Notes: generated by a model from the letters alone, not told the origin. A DNA stretch of 52,693 nucleotides from UBA8752 sp042095055 (GCA_042095055.1 JBELBZ010000013.1:1-52693), one strand, 5' to 3'. Shown: positions 9,467-18,926, counted from the first letter of the stretch. Made by a program: numbers and translations.

Positions 9467-9500
9467 GGAAACATGCCAGGCTTTATTCGGTTGGATTAAC

Positions 9501-10142
9501 ATGACGGATTTCGAGGATAGAAAGTCTTATGCCAAAGGCAGCCTCCAGGATTTGGAGCATGCCGACATCATGGGGTTCTTGAAGGGGTGGTTGGAAGAGG
9601 CCAAGGCCGCAGATCCAGACGATTACAACGCCATGACCCTGTCTACTGTTGGACGCGATGGACATCCCAATGCGCGCATTGTATTGTTGCGTTCTTTGGA
9701 GCAAACGGAAACGGGCTGGGCCGTGGCCTTTTATACCAACTATCAAAGCGAGAAGGGCTTGGAGCTGTCCGGGCATCCTTTTGCCGCCGCCACGTTTTTT
9801 TGGAGCGCACTCGAGCGCCAGCTCCGCATCAGAGGGCGCGTGGATAAGATGTCACCCGCGGATTCTGACCGCTATTTTGCTTCCCGTCCAAGGGAGAGTC
9901 AAATTGGCGCTTGGGCATCGGAACAAAGCCAAGAAGTCCAAGGACGCAAGGAGCTGCAAGCCGCTTGGGACGAACAGAACAAGCGGCATTCGGGCGAGGT
10001 ACCGCGACCCGCGCATTGGGGCGGTTTCCTCCTGTCCATTGGGCACATTGAATTCTGGCAAGGACGTCCTGGACGCATGCACGACCGCATCTGTGCAACA
10101 CACAACGATGGAGCGTGGGACATTGCCCGCCTCCAACCTTAA
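9501..10142 (+). CDS. pdxH: Pyridoxamine 5'-phosphate oxidase
   Basis: A 213-residue FMN-dependent oxidase that converts pyridoxamine- or pyridoxine-phosphate to pyridoxal phosphate, the last step of PLP synthesis and salvage. Family blocks are clear: DYNAMTLSTVGRDGHPNARIVLL, FYTNYQSEKGLEL, FFWSALERQLRIRGRV, SRPRESQIGAWAS, and a C-terminal WGGFLLSIGHIEFWQGRPGRMHDR that binds FMN and substrate. Length is typical. One difference from the usual text is the terminal YTHNDGAWD-type segment, here preceded by CA rather than an Arg-rich stretch. It lies 34 bases behind the cysteine dioxygenase fusion and may be co-transcribed with it. It ends convergently with the rRNA methyltransferase gene. Confidence 0.93.
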   Translation: MTDFEDRKSYAKGSLQDLEHADIMGFLKGWLEEAKAADPDDYNAMTLSTVGRDGHPNARIVLLRSLEQTETGWAVAFYTNYQSEKGLELSGHPFAAATFFWSALERQLRIRGRVDKMSPADSDRYFASRPRESQIGAWASEQSQEVQGRKELQAAWDEQNKRHSGEVPRPAHWGGFLLSIGHIEFWQGRPGRMHDRICATHNDGAWDIARLQP

Positions 10143-10178
10143 AAGCCAAGGCGCCCAGCCTGCTCAGGAGCACCCTAA

Positions 10179-11420
10179 TCAGTCTACGTGGAGGATCAGT
10201 CCTTTGAGGTACCGTGCTTCTGGATGGCCAGCACGTGTGGGATGGTCAGCAGGTTGACCCAAGCGTTGTAAGATCCGGACCTGGCGTCCAGATTCCACTG
10301 CCGCGGCCACAATCGTGTCTTCGAACAGTTGGGCATCCACCACTTGCGAGCAACTAAAGGTCCAGAGCAATCCAGCCTTGGGCATCTTCTTTAGTGCCTC
10401 AGCATTGAGCCTCTTGTAGCCTTGTACAGCTTTGTGTCGCGCAGACCGGCTCTTGGCATAGGCGGGAGGATCCAAGATGACGACAGGGGGCAGGATATCG
10501 CATTGACGGAGGTAAGCCAGAACGTCACCTTGGACGCCCTCATGCTGGTCCGCATAGCCGTTCATGTCGGCGTGGCGTCGTGCCGCTTGCACCGCCTTTT
10601 CCGAGGCGTCAAGGCTGACAACATGAGCGCTGCCGCCTTGGAGCGCTGCCAAACTAAAACCTCCGGTATAGCTGAACGCATTGAGGACAGCCCGGTCGCC
10701 AACGCATTGCATCAGCAGTTTTCGGTTGTCGCGTTGATCCAAGAAAAACCCCGTCTTCTGCCCATCGATGGGCGACACCTCATAGCGTATGCCGTGCTCA
10801 CTGACCTCCCGGATGGAGGCGGGATTTTCACTTTTGGCAGAGGACCACACGACGCCATCTTCTATCTGCTCTTCCACTCCCGGAAGCTTGGCAATGAGGG
10901 CGGCACTCTTGTTGACAATGAGGTCCAAGGAAGAACCAAGGGCTGATTGAAGACCGGCTGACAAGTCTGGCCAAGCGCGGTGCATGCCCATGGAGTGGGT
11001 TTGCACGACAGCCATCCCAGCATACCAATCCACGACAAGGCCAGAAAGTCCGTCTCCTTCTCCATGAACCAAACGACAGCAATCGGTGGCAGCATCCGTC
11101 CCGGGTCCCAACCCTACAGATTGCCGCACAGCCAGGCATTCCGCTATCCTTTCTGCCCACCAAGGGGCATCAGGCGGGGCATTCAATGACCCCGGAGCGA
11201 TGATCCTCACCGCAATCGATCCGGCACCCCAATGCCCCCATCCCAAGGCTTGTCCCTTGGAAGACATGACACAGACCCAATCGCCGGGCGCAGGCGCAGC
11301 GTGGTCCACTTCGAGGCGCTGTATGGCACCGGAGAACACCCAAGGGTGACCGCGCAGCAGGCTTTTTTCCTTTCCGGGATGAAGGTGCACAAAGGGGTAA
11401 GAGGTGGTCGAATCCGACAT
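10179..11420 (-). CDS. RlmI-type 23S rRNA cytosine-C5 methyltransferase
   Basis: A 413-residue class I methyltransferase of the RlmI family, which methylates a cytosine of 23S rRNA at C5 using SAM. An N-terminal PUA domain (VHLHPGKEKSLLRGHPWVFSGAI) precedes an EEHG-type linker domain (SEHGIRYEVSPIDGQKTGFFLDQRDNR). The catalytic domain shows VLNAFSYTGGFSLAAL as the SAM site, VILDPPAYAKSR, and TFSCSQVVD with the presumed catalytic Cys. The start at 11420 is chosen because the PUA domain begins immediately after it. The upstream extension of 32 residues shows no homology and runs into the recQ end. recQ ends 29 bases upstream on the same strand, so the pair may form an operon. Confidence 0.86.
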   Translation of the reverse strand: MSDSTTSYPFVHLHPGKEKSLLRGHPWVFSGAIQRLEVDHAAPAPGDWVCVMSSKGQALGWGHWGAGSIAVRIIAPGSLNAPPDAPWWAERIAECLAVRQSVGLGPGTDAATDCCRLVHGEGDGLSGLVVDWYAGMAVVQTHSMGMHRAWPDLSAGLQSALGSSLDLIVNKSAALIAKLPGVEEQIEDGVVWSSAKSENPASIREVSEHGIRYEVSPIDGQKTGFFLDQRDNRKLLMQCVGDRAVLNAFSYTGGFSLAALQGGSAHVVSLDASEKAVQAARRHADMNGYADQHEGVQGDVLAYLRQCDILPPVVILDPPAYAKSRSARHKAVQGYKRLNAEALKKMPKAGLLWTFSCSQVVDAQLFEDTIVAAAVESGRQVRILQRLGQPADHPTRAGHPEARYLKGLILHVD

Positions 11421-11449
11421 GGGGCCAAGGTAGCGCCACTGCGCTGGCT

Positions 11450-13357
11450 TCAGGTCTTGCCCGGGATGATGAAAACCACGCCATCTTTCCAGGACACCCT
11501 TCCTTGGGCGCGCCAATGCTCAAGGGTGTTCCTCACTTCCTCACGGTGCTCAGAGGGAACCATACGCTGCAACTCTGCAAAGGAAATGCGCTCTCCAATC
11601 CAATCCTCTATCTGACGCTCTGTGGGCGGCGAAGGCGGAGCACAGCGGTCGCATATTCCGCAGGGCGCTGTCGCCTCTGCATCAAACAAGGACTCCAAAA
11701 ATTGTGCGCGGCACCCATCAGTTTGTAGATAGCTTCTCATAAAGGCCCAGCGCTCCTCGGAGTCGCGCATGCGGTCTTCGAGTATGGCGGCGGGCAACCG
11801 TGCGGTTTTAGCAGAGGGTCGGGCCGATTTAAATTGAACGGAAGCCCGTTCGGTGGGCGTTGCCATCGCGACAATGGACAATTCTGTCAGCCTTCTGAGG
11901 TGCTGCCACCCTGATTTTTCCGAGCATCCAGCCTCAGCAAAAATGGAAGCAGAATCCAGCACCCAATGGGTCTGCTTTTCCCTTCCATGGCGCGAGAGCA
12001 ATGCCGCAAGTATGCGCCCATCGCTGGACAGTTCTGGTGGGTTTTGCATCAAGGAGGTCGGCTCCTGAATCCACCTCATCAAGGTGGTGGTGTTTGCGGG
12101 AAGTATTTCCAACCAGCCCGCCCTCGCCATCAAGTCCAAGGATTTGCGCGCCAGTTGCATCGGGCACCCTGATTTTTCGGCCAAATGAGCGACCCAGACT
12201 TCTTGCGGCTCTTCCATTACGGCTCCATGGGCGATCGCGAGCTGGTTGGAAAGGGCCTGCAATACGGTGCGGATGGTGGCGGGACTGGGCCATTGGCGTG
12301 CGACATGACGTTCTGCTTCTTCCATGGCGGATGCATCGACAAACAGCGTGGCCTCTGCGGCGATGCCGTCCCGTCCCGCCCTTCCAGCTTCTTGTATGTA
12401 GCCTTCTGGAGATTCTGGAATGTGCGCGTGGGCAATGTGTCGGACATCGGGCTTGTCGATGCCCATACCAAAAGCAGTGGTGCAAGCCAAAATGCGCAAG
12501 GAACCTGCAATCCATTGGGATTGGTGGTCATCCCGGTCAACCCGGGACATTCCAGCATGGTAGGGGGCTGCAGAAAAACCATGGGCACTCAACATCGCGG
12601 CCATGGACTCTGCTTCCCGACGGGTCCGGACATAGAGAATCGCCGATCCTTTCAACCTGTGTCCCCAATCCACAATGGCCGCATGCCGGTCCTGCACTTG
12701 GTGCACAGCAAATGAGAGGTTGGGTCTGCGCATTCCAACCCTGATTCGGTGCGGTCGGGTCATGCCGAGAAGCTGTTCGATGTCGGCGGCTACCTTTTCT
12801 GTGGCTGTAGCCGTCAAAGCGATCCACCCCGCGTTGGGGTGCCAATTCCGGAGCTGGCCCACTTCCAAATAGTCCGAGCGAAATGCATGCCCCCATTGGC
12901 TCACACAATGGGCCTCGTCAACGGCAATGGTGCGCACGTCCATGGCCATGCAGGCCGTCTGAAATGCAGGTTGACTCAGGCGTTCTGGTGCTACAAACAA
13001 AAATCCGCCTGGCCCAAAACGGGCATTGTCCAAGATGCGCTCGGCCTCTTCTTTTCTCAAGCCGTTTGTCAGGGCTTCTGCTGCCAAGCCCCGCGCCTTG
13101 AGCCCTTGCACTTGGTCGGCCATCAATGCTACCAATGGACTGATGACCAGACAGACTCCACCGCGAACCAACCCTGGAACTTGGTAGCAAATGGACTTGC
13201 CTCCACCCGTTGGCAAAATGGCCAGCGTATCGCCACCGGATGCTCCGGAAAGCACCACGGGAACCTGCGAAGGTCGAAAGGCAGCAAATCCCCAATGCTC
13301 GCGCAGCACCTGTTCCAGTGCGGGCAAAGTAGGAGGGGATTTGTCGGCCTGTGTCAT
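11450..13357 (-). CDS. recQ: ATP-dependent DNA helicase RecQ
   Basis: A 635-residue superfamily 2 helicase that unwinds DNA 3' to 5' during recombination and fork repair. Visible motifs are FRPSQ (motif 0), ILPTGGGKSICYQVP (Walker A), SPLVALMADQV, VDEAHCVSQWGH (DEAH box with the aromatic-rich loop), ALTATAT, and ACTTAFGMGIDKPDVRHIAH with AGRAGRDG (motifs V-VI). A zinc-binding CGICDRC lies near the C-terminus. A canonical HRDC domain is not recognisable, so this is a short RecQ ending in a helical wing and FIIPGKT. It diverges from tpiA across about 90 bases and is followed by the rlmI-type gene. Confidence 0.92.
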   Translation of the reverse strand: MTQADKSPPTLPALEQVLREHWGFAAFRPSQVPVVLSGASGGDTLAILPTGGGKSICYQVPGLVRGGVCLVISPLVALMADQVQGLKARGLAAEALTNGLRKEEAERILDNARFGPGGFLFVAPERLSQPAFQTACMAMDVRTIAVDEAHCVSQWGHAFRSDYLEVGQLRNWHPNAGWIALTATATEKVAADIEQLLGMTRPHRIRVGMRRPNLSFAVHQVQDRHAAIVDWGHRLKGSAILYVRTRREAESMAAMLSAHGFSAAPYHAGMSRVDRDDHQSQWIAGSLRILACTTAFGMGIDKPDVRHIAHAHIPESPEGYIQEAGRAGRDGIAAEATLFVDASAMEEAERHVARQWPSPATIRTVLQALSNQLAIAHGAVMEEPQEVWVAHLAEKSGCPMQLARKSLDLMARAGWLEILPANTTTLMRWIQEPTSLMQNPPELSSDGRILAALLSRHGREKQTHWVLDSASIFAEAGCSEKSGWQHLRRLTELSIVAMATPTERASVQFKSARPSAKTARLPAAILEDRMRDSEERWAFMRSYLQTDGCRAQFLESLFDAEATAPCGICDRCAPPSPPTERQIEDWIGERISFAELQRMVPSEHREEVRNTLEHWRAQGRVSWKDGVVFIIPGKT

Positions 13358-13446
13358 TTCCTTGGATTTGGGGATGTGGTCGCGATGAACGGCTCTAACT
13401 TTCGACGCTCAAACCCGGGGCACTTCCCCATGCAAACCACCGAAAG

Positions 13447-14229
13447 ATGCTCGTAGCTGGCAATTGGAAAAGCAACAAGTCATTCAACGAGGCAAAGGAA
13501 TTTGCCAACGCATTCGCCGCCATGCCTCCCGCCCCTGCAGGAGTAGAGGTGATGATTGCCCCTCCTGCGCCTTATTTGGCGGCCATGGGTGACGCACAGC
13601 CGCCGTTTCGACTGGGGGCGCAGAACGTTTCTGCGTCAGGTCCGGGAGCGCACACAGGTGAATTTACCGCTGAAATGCTGGCGGGATGTGGTGTTCAAGA
13701 CGTGATCGTGGGACACAGTGAGCGGCGCGACGGATACGGCGATGATGACAAAGTGGTGGCAGAGAAGGTTGACCGTGTATTGGAGGCTGGTTTGCGCGTG
13801 ATTTTTTGTTGTGGTGAAAGCCTTCAAGACCGCCAAACGGATGTCCATTTCGACAAAGTGTTGAGACAGATGGAGTCGGCCATTTTGCATCTGCCTTCCG
13901 ACGTGATGGACCGGGTGGTGGTGGCCTATGAGCCCATTTGGGCCATCGGTACAGGATTGACCGCCACTGAGGAGCAGGCCCAAGAAATGCATGCGGCCAT
14001 CCGAGGTTGGCTGGGCGAAGCCTTTGACGAGGACATGGCCAAATCCATACCCTTGCTTTACGGAGGAAGTTGCAAGCCAGCGAATGCCGATGCGCTGTTC
14101 GCATGCGCAGATGTTGATGGTGGATTGATTGGTGGTGCTGCTTTGGACCCCGATTCTTTCAGGGCCCTGGTTGAAGCAGCTGGACGTGTGAGTGCAGCGC
14201 GCATTGAAGCAGGGGCAGAGGCGTCTTGA
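13447..14229 (+). CDS. tpiA: Triosephosphate isomerase
   Basis: A 260-residue TIM-barrel enzyme interconverting dihydroxyacetone phosphate and glyceraldehyde-3-phosphate. Active-site blocks are present: VAGNWKSN (Lys of the NWK motif; the usual Met after Lys is Ser), VIVGHSERR (catalytic His), and VVAYEPIWAIGTG (catalytic Glu followed by the flexible loop). LLYGGSCKPAN and GGLIGGAALD form the phosphate-binding region. The start gives the usual short lead before the first strand. The prmA start codon follows the stop with no gap, so the two are transcriptionally and probably translationally linked. The gene is divergent from recQ. A TAACTTTC box at 13396-13403 is a weak -7 candidate. Confidence 0.95.
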   Translation: MLVAGNWKSNKSFNEAKEFANAFAAMPPAPAGVEVMIAPPAPYLAAMGDAQPPFRLGAQNVSASGPGAHTGEFTAEMLAGCGVQDVIVGHSERRDGYGDDDKVVAEKVDRVLEAGLRVIFCCGESLQDRQTDVHFDKVLRQMESAILHLPSDVMDRVVVAYEPIWAIGTGLTATEEQAQEMHAAIRGWLGEAFDEDMAKSIPLLYGGSCKPANADALFACADVDGGLIGGAALDPDSFRALVEAAGRVSAARIEAGAEAS

Positions 14230-15084
14230 ATGGCTTGGGCTCGGATTCACCTGAGGTGTGAGCCTGCTGCTCCGGGGCATGAAATAGCCACAGCATGGCT
14301 GGCTGATGCCGGTTGCAGCATGTTTGAGGAAGCTGCGGACGGCCTGCATGCTTTCGCCAAAAAAGAAGAGCTCGATACAGGTTTGGCTGATGTGATTCAG
14401 GCAGACCTCGTCCCACTGGGTCTCAAGACTTGGCTGTTGTCGGAAGTCGAGGAGGAGAATTGGAATGCCAAATGGGAGTCTGATTATCCTGAGGTCACGA
14501 TCGGGGACAGCATCCGTGTGAAAGCACCGTTTCACGCTGATGACACGCAGCAAAAATTTGATGTCACCCTGACGGTCCAGCCTCGAATGGCCTTTGGTAC
14601 GGGTCACCACGGCACCACATTTGGCATCCTCGCGGAAATGGTGGGGATGGATTGGTTGGGCACAACTGTGCTGGATATGGGCTGTGGATCTGGGGTTTTG
14701 GGCATTTATGCTGCCACCAGAGGAAGCCGCGAAGTCGTGGCCGTAGACATCGATCCATGGAGCGTGCGCAACACCCGAGAAAACCTCGCGTTGAATGGCA
14801 TCAGAGAGGACGCATCTTTTGAGGTGCGTGAGGGTGGTGCAGACCAGCTCATAGGCCTGCAGGAATCGCGGTTTGACGTGGTCATCGCCAACATCAACCG
14901 GAACATTCTCCTGGAAGACATGGACGCTTATTGCCGGGTGTTGGGTGCCTCAGGAACCCTCATTTTGAGCGGTTTTATGGAGCCGGACATTCGCACCTTG
15001 GTCGATGCAGCTGGACAACATGGCCTCCGTTTGGATGCCACACGCTCAGAATCAGAATGGCGGATTCTTACCCTTCGAAGGTGA
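14230..15084 (+). CDS. prmA: Ribosomal protein L11 methyltransferase
   Basis: A 284-residue SAM-dependent methyltransferase of the PrmA family, which methylates ribosomal protein L11. The N-terminal L11-recognition domain is divergent, as usual in this phylum. It includes EENWNAKWESDYPEVTIGDSIRV, a strong family signature. The catalytic domain has MAFGTGHHGTT, VLDMGCGSGVLGIYAA (motif I), AVDIDPWSV, and DVVIANINRNILLEDM (motif IV with the NxN core). It begins directly at the tpiA stop codon. Its last 17 bases overlap the 3' end of the convergent porT-like gene. Confidence 0.92.
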   Translation: MAWARIHLRCEPAAPGHEIATAWLADAGCSMFEEAADGLHAFAKKEELDTGLADVIQADLVPLGLKTWLLSEVEEENWNAKWESDYPEVTIGDSIRVKAPFHADDTQQKFDVTLTVQPRMAFGTGHHGTTFGILAEMVGMDWLGTTVLDMGCGSGVLGIYAATRGSREVVAVDIDPWSVRNTRENLALNGIREDASFEVREGGADQLIGLQESRFDVVIANINRNILLEDMDAYCRVLGASGTLILSGFMEPDIRTLVDAAGQHGLRLDATRSESEWRILTLRR

Positions 15085-15805
15085 AGCTGATGATGAAGCT
15101 GCGGGTGCGCAGCTCGTCAAACGCAGCGCTGAAGGGCGTATCATCTTGGATGAGGACGTTGCGCATTCCAAATTCGGTTTTGAGTTCTACCGAAAATTTG
15201 AAGAAGGGAAGAAAGAAGTCAGCTCCCGCACCAAAATCGAGGCTGGAGTTGTTTTTGGCCAACTTGAGGATGTACCCGTCTTGCAGACTTTGGTTTACAT
15301 CGGCCTGGGATTGCATGTCCCTGCTGATTTTACCTCCAATGAGGGCGTAAGGGGCAAAGTTCCCAATGCGCTGCGTCCTCAATTTGACCACCAGCGGGAA
15401 ATCTAGAAATACACTTTCGGTGCGCACAGAAACCGGGGTCGTGGTTCCGTCGGCGTTTCTGAACCTATACAGCATGCCCCGGTCTTGGAAACTCAAGCCT
15501 GGAATGAAACGCACGCGGATGGTTTCATTGACATTGAGTGAAGCGAGAAGTGCGAGGTTAAATCCAGAAAGGGGATTGTTTTCTACACTCAACAGACTGT
15601 CTGAAAAGGTATAGTCCGGGCGGAGCTTGAAGTTGAAGCTGCTGGTATTGCCGCTTAACAGAAATCCAAAATGATAGGAACGGTAATCAAACTTGGCCAG
15701 GTTCTTTTTTGCAGTTTGCCCCTGTGCCGCCAGCCCACTGAGCAACAACACCAATACCGTCAAAACCTTCAATGGCTTCAATGACATGGGGGTCCATCGT
15801 TTCAT
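15068..15805 (-). CDS. porT: PorT/SprT-like outer-membrane beta-barrel protein
   Basis: A protein of about 245 residues with a signal peptide (LKVLTVLVLLLSGLAAQGQ) and an eight-strand-type outer-membrane barrel. The pattern fits the PorT/SprT family of T9SS accessory proteins: YHFGFLLSGNTSSFNF, IRVRFIPGLSFQDR, SVFLDFPLVVKLRTQRIGNFAPYALIGG, SLDFGAGADFFLPFFKFSVELK and a final aromatic FTFEG. PorT is needed for secretion of T9SS cargo in Porphyromonas and Flavobacterium, but its exact step is unsettled. ATG 15805 or the second Met at 15787 could start it; the long upstream extension is rejected because it enters the neighbouring gene. It lies 44 bases behind the DUF4199-like gene and may be the last gene of the rho transcript. 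Confidence 0.7.
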   Translation of the reverse strand: MKRWTPMSLKPLKVLTVLVLLLSGLAAQGQTAKKNLAKFDYRSYHFGFLLSGNTSSFNFKLRPDYTFSDSLLSVENNPLSGFNLALLASLNVNETIRVRFIPGLSFQDRGMLYRFRNADGTTTPVSVRTESVFLDFPLVVKLRTQRIGNFAPYALIGGKISRDMQSQADVNQSLQDGYILKLAKNNSSLDFGAGADFFLPFFKFSVELKTEFGMRNVLIQDDTPFSAAFDELRTRSFIISFTFEG

Positions 15806-15849
15806 CAAGCACTGAACGGCTTTGGATTCGGCATATTGCTGCCGAGGGA

Positions 15850-16410
15850 TCATGACTTGAACCATTGTCCCAAAAATGAGGTGAACAGAACGGTAGACAT
15901 GGCGGCTGCAATCCACATGAGCAAACTGGCGGTGAAATGCCAGAGCGGGTCGAATTGAAACCGCAAACTGGCTTTGGCACGTTCCCTTGCCGTCTCCACA
16001 TCCATCGCGGCGAGCTGTGGGTCGGCTGCTTGAAGTTCCGCAAAGCCGGCTTCATCAGCCAATGACCGGTCTATAAACGCTTCGCGTTCCAACATGCGCA
16101 ATGAGGTGGACTCCGCGCATATCACGTGGTGGTATGCCACCGTGCTGCCGGCCGCAAGAATCGCATACAGCACGGTAGGGCGCAACGAATTCTTGAAACG
16201 CTCTATAAAAGAGGGAGCATCTTGTCCTTGAAACGCAGCAACCAATGCCACCACCAGTATGAGGCCAAAGTGCCCGAACACACCAATGGAAATGCCCGTT
16301 TCAAAAGAAACCTGACCAGTGGTGACCATTCGGATGGCCCACCACACAGCGATAGCCAACAACGGTGTCCAACGGATCAAAGTGCGCTGTGCGCCCAAGG
16401 CTTCAGCCAT
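15850..16410 (-). CDS. DUF4199-like inner-membrane protein
   Basis: A 186-residue membrane protein. I see four hydrophobic segments: LLAIAVWWAIRMV, GISIGVFGHFGLILVVALVAAF, VLYAILAAGSTVAYHHV, and a last one near FTASLLMWIAAAMSTVLFTSFL. A charged Ala/Glu-rich soluble stretch of about 50 residues precedes the last helix. Size, topology and the SFIERFKNSLR segment before the third helix fit DUF4199 proteins of Bacteroidota. The assignment is from pattern only and no catalytic motif is known. The start codon overlaps the 3' end of rho by eight bases, which implies co-transcription and possibly translational coupling. Confidence 0.6.
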   Translation of the reverse strand: MAEALGAQRTLIRWTPLLAIAVWWAIRMVTTGQVSFETGISIGVFGHFGLILVVALVAAFQGQDAPSFIERFKNSLRPTVLYAILAAGSTVAYHHVICAESTSLRMLEREAFIDRSLADEAGFAELQAADPQLAAMDVETARERAKASLRFQFDPLWHFTASLLMWIAAAMSTVLFTSFLGQWFKS

Positions 16411-18314
16411 TCATGGTGATCAAGAACTCATCGTTCGAATCGGTACGGCTCATGCGGTCTTTCAGGAATTCCATCGCTTCGATGGGATTCATGTCTGACA
16501 GGTGCTTGCGCAATACCCAGATGCGTTGAAGCAATTCTTTGTGCATCAGCAGGTCTTCGCGGCGGGTGCCAGAAGAGAGGATGTCGATGGCGGGGTAGAT
16601 GCGGCGGTTAGAAATGCGGCGGTCAAGCTGCAATTCCATGTTGCCCGTTCCCTTGAATTCTTCGAAAATCACCTCGTCCATCTTCGATCCCGTTTCAGTC
16701 AAAGCTGTAGCGATGATGCTCAAGGATCCGCCGTTCTCGATGTTGCGTGCTGCGCCAAAGAAGCGCTTGGGCTTCTGCAGTGCATTGGATTCAACACCAC
16801 CTGAGAGGACCTTTCCTGATCCTGGTGCAACGGTGTTGTAGGCACGTGCCAAACGGGTGATGGAGTCGAGCAAAATGCACACGTCATGGCCGCACTCGAC
16901 CATGCGCTTGGATTTCTCCAGCACAATCTCGGCAATCTTGACGTGGCGGTCTGCTGGCTCGTCGAATGTGGAGGCGATCACCTCAGCATTGACACTCCGC
17001 TTCATATCGGTGACCTCCTCAGGGCGCTCGTCAATGAGCAGGATGATCAAATATGTTTCAGGGTGGTTCTCCGCGATGGCGTTGGCCACATCCTTGAGCA
17101 GGGTGGTCTTTCCTGTTTTGGGTTGCGAAACAATCATGCCACGTTGCCCTTTTCCGATGGGGGAGAAGAGGTCCATGACCCGCGTTGAAATGTTGCCATT
17201 CTTCCCAGCCAATTTGAAGGCCTCTTGTGGGAACAAGGGAGTGAGGTATTTAAATGGAACCCGGTCCCTGACCCATGACGGGTCTCGGCCATTGACCTTG
17301 AGAACCTCTACCATGGGGTAATACTTGTCGCCTTTCCGAGGAGGACGAATGGTACAAACCACGTTGTCGCCCGTTTGGAGGCCCGCCGCCTTGATCTGCT
17401 TGTTGCTGACGTAAACGTCGTCTGGGCTGTTCAGATAATTGTAGTCGGCACTGCGCAGGTATCCGAATCCTTCGGGCATGACCTCGAGGACGCCTTCTGC
17501 CTGGGCGATGCCGTCAAAATTGAAACCGTGCTCTTCGGGCTCACCCAAGCGGTCCCGATCCCGTCCGCGGCGGTCGTTGCGATCACCCCTGTCGTTGCGG
17601 TCACCTCGGTCTTTGCGGTCGTCGCGATCCTTGCGGTTGCGGTTGCGGTCGCGGCGGTCGCCGCGCTCTCCACGGTCATTGCGGTCGCCGCGGTCANNNN
17701 NNNNNNNNNNNNNNNNNNNNNNNNNNNNNNNNNNNNNNNNNNNNNNNNNNNNNNNNNNNNNNNNNNNNNNNNNNNNNNNNNNNNNNNNNNNNNNNNCGGT
17801 CATTGCGGTCGCCGCGGTCACCTCTGTCGTTGCGGCGGTTACCACGGTCGTTTTGGTCTCCGTCTTTGTTCGACTTCTCACCCTCCTTGTTGGGGGCGTT
17901 CTCCGAATTCTCGGAGTCCTCAGAACGTGCATGGTCGCCGTCTTTCTGTCGGTTGCCGCGGGATTGATCGCGCCTGTTGCGACCGCCATCCTCGGACTTG
18001 TTGTTGCGTCGGCCTCTTCCGCGGTCATCGGAGGAAGCTTGGTCTTCAGACCCTTCCTCTTCGGAACCCTGCTCTTTTTTGGCAGCAGCGCGCTGACGGC
18101 CCCGCCCAGCATTCGCTGGTTTTGGACCGTCTTCTTTCTTCGTGCCTTCACCTTCGGTTTTGGCCTTTGCGCTGGTAGTGACGGCTTGCTCGTCGAGAAT
18201 GGCATACACCAGTTCTTGCTTTTTGAGCTTGTCAGTTCTGGCAATATTCAGCTCCTTGGCAATGTCCCGGAGCTCAGCAACCTTGCGGCTGTTCAAATCA
18301 ATGATATCGTACAT
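16403..18314 (-). CDS. rho: Transcription termination factor Rho with long N/D/R/G-rich insert (assembly gap inside)
   Basis: An RNA-dependent ATPase hexamer that terminates transcription. The N-terminus (MYDIIDLNSRKVAELRDIAKELNI) is the SAP-like Rho-N domain. An insert of at least 160 charged residues follows, first Lys/Glu/Gln, then NDRGDR repeats, typical of Bacteroidota Rho and probably RNA-binding or disordered. The 100-N placeholder falls in this insert. Frames on its two sides disagree, so the coding sequence is one gene whose true gap length is a multiple of three. After the gap come the cold-shock RNA-binding domain (EGFGYLRSADYNYL), GMIVSQPKTGKTTLL (Walker A), ILLIDERPEEVTDM and the Q/R-loop region DSITRLARAYNTVAPGSG. 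The DUF4199-like gene overlaps its end. Confidence 0.93.
17697..17796. other. 100-N assembly gap inside rho
   Basis: Exactly 100 N characters, the usual size-unknown placeholder. Both flanks encode Asn-Asp-Arg-Gly repeats on the minus strand, and the repeated CGGTCATTGCGGTCGCCG unit occurs at both edges. The repeat probably broke the assembly. The rho reading frame shifts across it. Confidence 0.97.
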
Positions 18315-18355
18315 GTGGGGGTCCCACTTGCGTGGGCAACTCTGCGTTCAAATTT

Positions 18356-18393
18356 CCCTGAGGGAGCCCGAAGGCTTTGCACCGTTGCGGTGC
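18356..18393 (-). promoter_or_regulatory. Structured 5' leader of rho
   Basis: Between the upstream phosphoesterase stop (18435) and the rho start there are 120 bases. On the minus strand three compact hairpins stand in a row: GCACCG-CAA-CGGTGC (18393-18379), AGCC-TTCG-GGCT (18376-18365, a UUCG-type loop) and CCCTCAGGG (18364-18356). They could terminate the upstream transcript or act as a leader element. E. coli rho is autoregulated through its leader, but similarity to that mechanism is only inference. Confidence 0.4.
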
Positions 18394-18434
18394 GCTACAA
18401 GTTTACAACATCTTTTGCGGACGACAACACCCCA

Positions 18435-18926
18435 TCATTTCTGGCCCAATTCCACCACTTCTGGGGCGAGAATCTGACCGTTGGCGAGGTTGAACCTGAG
18501 CAAGGTCCTCTTCCGATGGAAACCTTGCATTCCAGCGGCCCCGGGATTGAGGTGGATCCCGCCCCAAGACTTGACACTTTGCACCATCAAAATGTGAGAA
18601 TGACCGCAGACAAAGATGTCGGGTCGGTGAGCACTGAGACCGCTGCGAATGCCTTTGGCATAACGTCCGGGCCTGCCTCCTATGTGGGTCATCCAGATCC
18701 GACAGCCCTCGCGTTCTATGTGCTGATGTTCAGGAAAAGTTCGCCGCATCAATTGGTCATCGATGTTGCCGTACACGGCTACCAGAGGTCCAATAGAGGC
18801 AAGGGCATCCGTCACCTTAAAGTCACCAATGTCTCCTGCATGCCATATTTCATCACAAGAGGAAAGGTGATGCAAGATCCTGTCATCCACATGACCATGG
18901 GTGTCGCTGATAAGTCCAATTCGCAC
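18435..18926 (-). CDS. YfcE/MJ0936-family metallophosphoesterase
   Basis: A 163-residue calcineurin-like phosphoesterase. Metal-binding motifs are all present: GLISDTHGH (D-x-H), EIWHAGDIGD (GD), VYGNIDD (GN[HI]D form), WMTHIG (H) and FVCGHSHI (GHSH). Length and motif spacing match the YfcE/MJ0936 group, which hydrolyses phosphodiesters in vitro with unsettled physiological substrates. The start is GTG at 18926, since the protein begins directly with VRIGLISDTHG and no ATG is in phase nearby. The longer open frame upstream overlaps the divergent PorE-like gene and has no homology. An AGGAG sequence lies about 13 bases before the GTG. Rho is the next gene downstream on the same strand. Confidence 0.85.
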   Translation of the reverse strand: MRIGLISDTHGHVDDRILHHLSSCDEIWHAGDIGDFKVTDALASIGPLVAVYGNIDDQLMRRTFPEHQHIEREGCRIWMTHIGGRPGRYAKGIRSGLSAHRPDIFVCGHSHILMVQSVKSWGGIHLNPGAAGMQGFHRKRTLLRFNLANGQILAPEVVELGQK

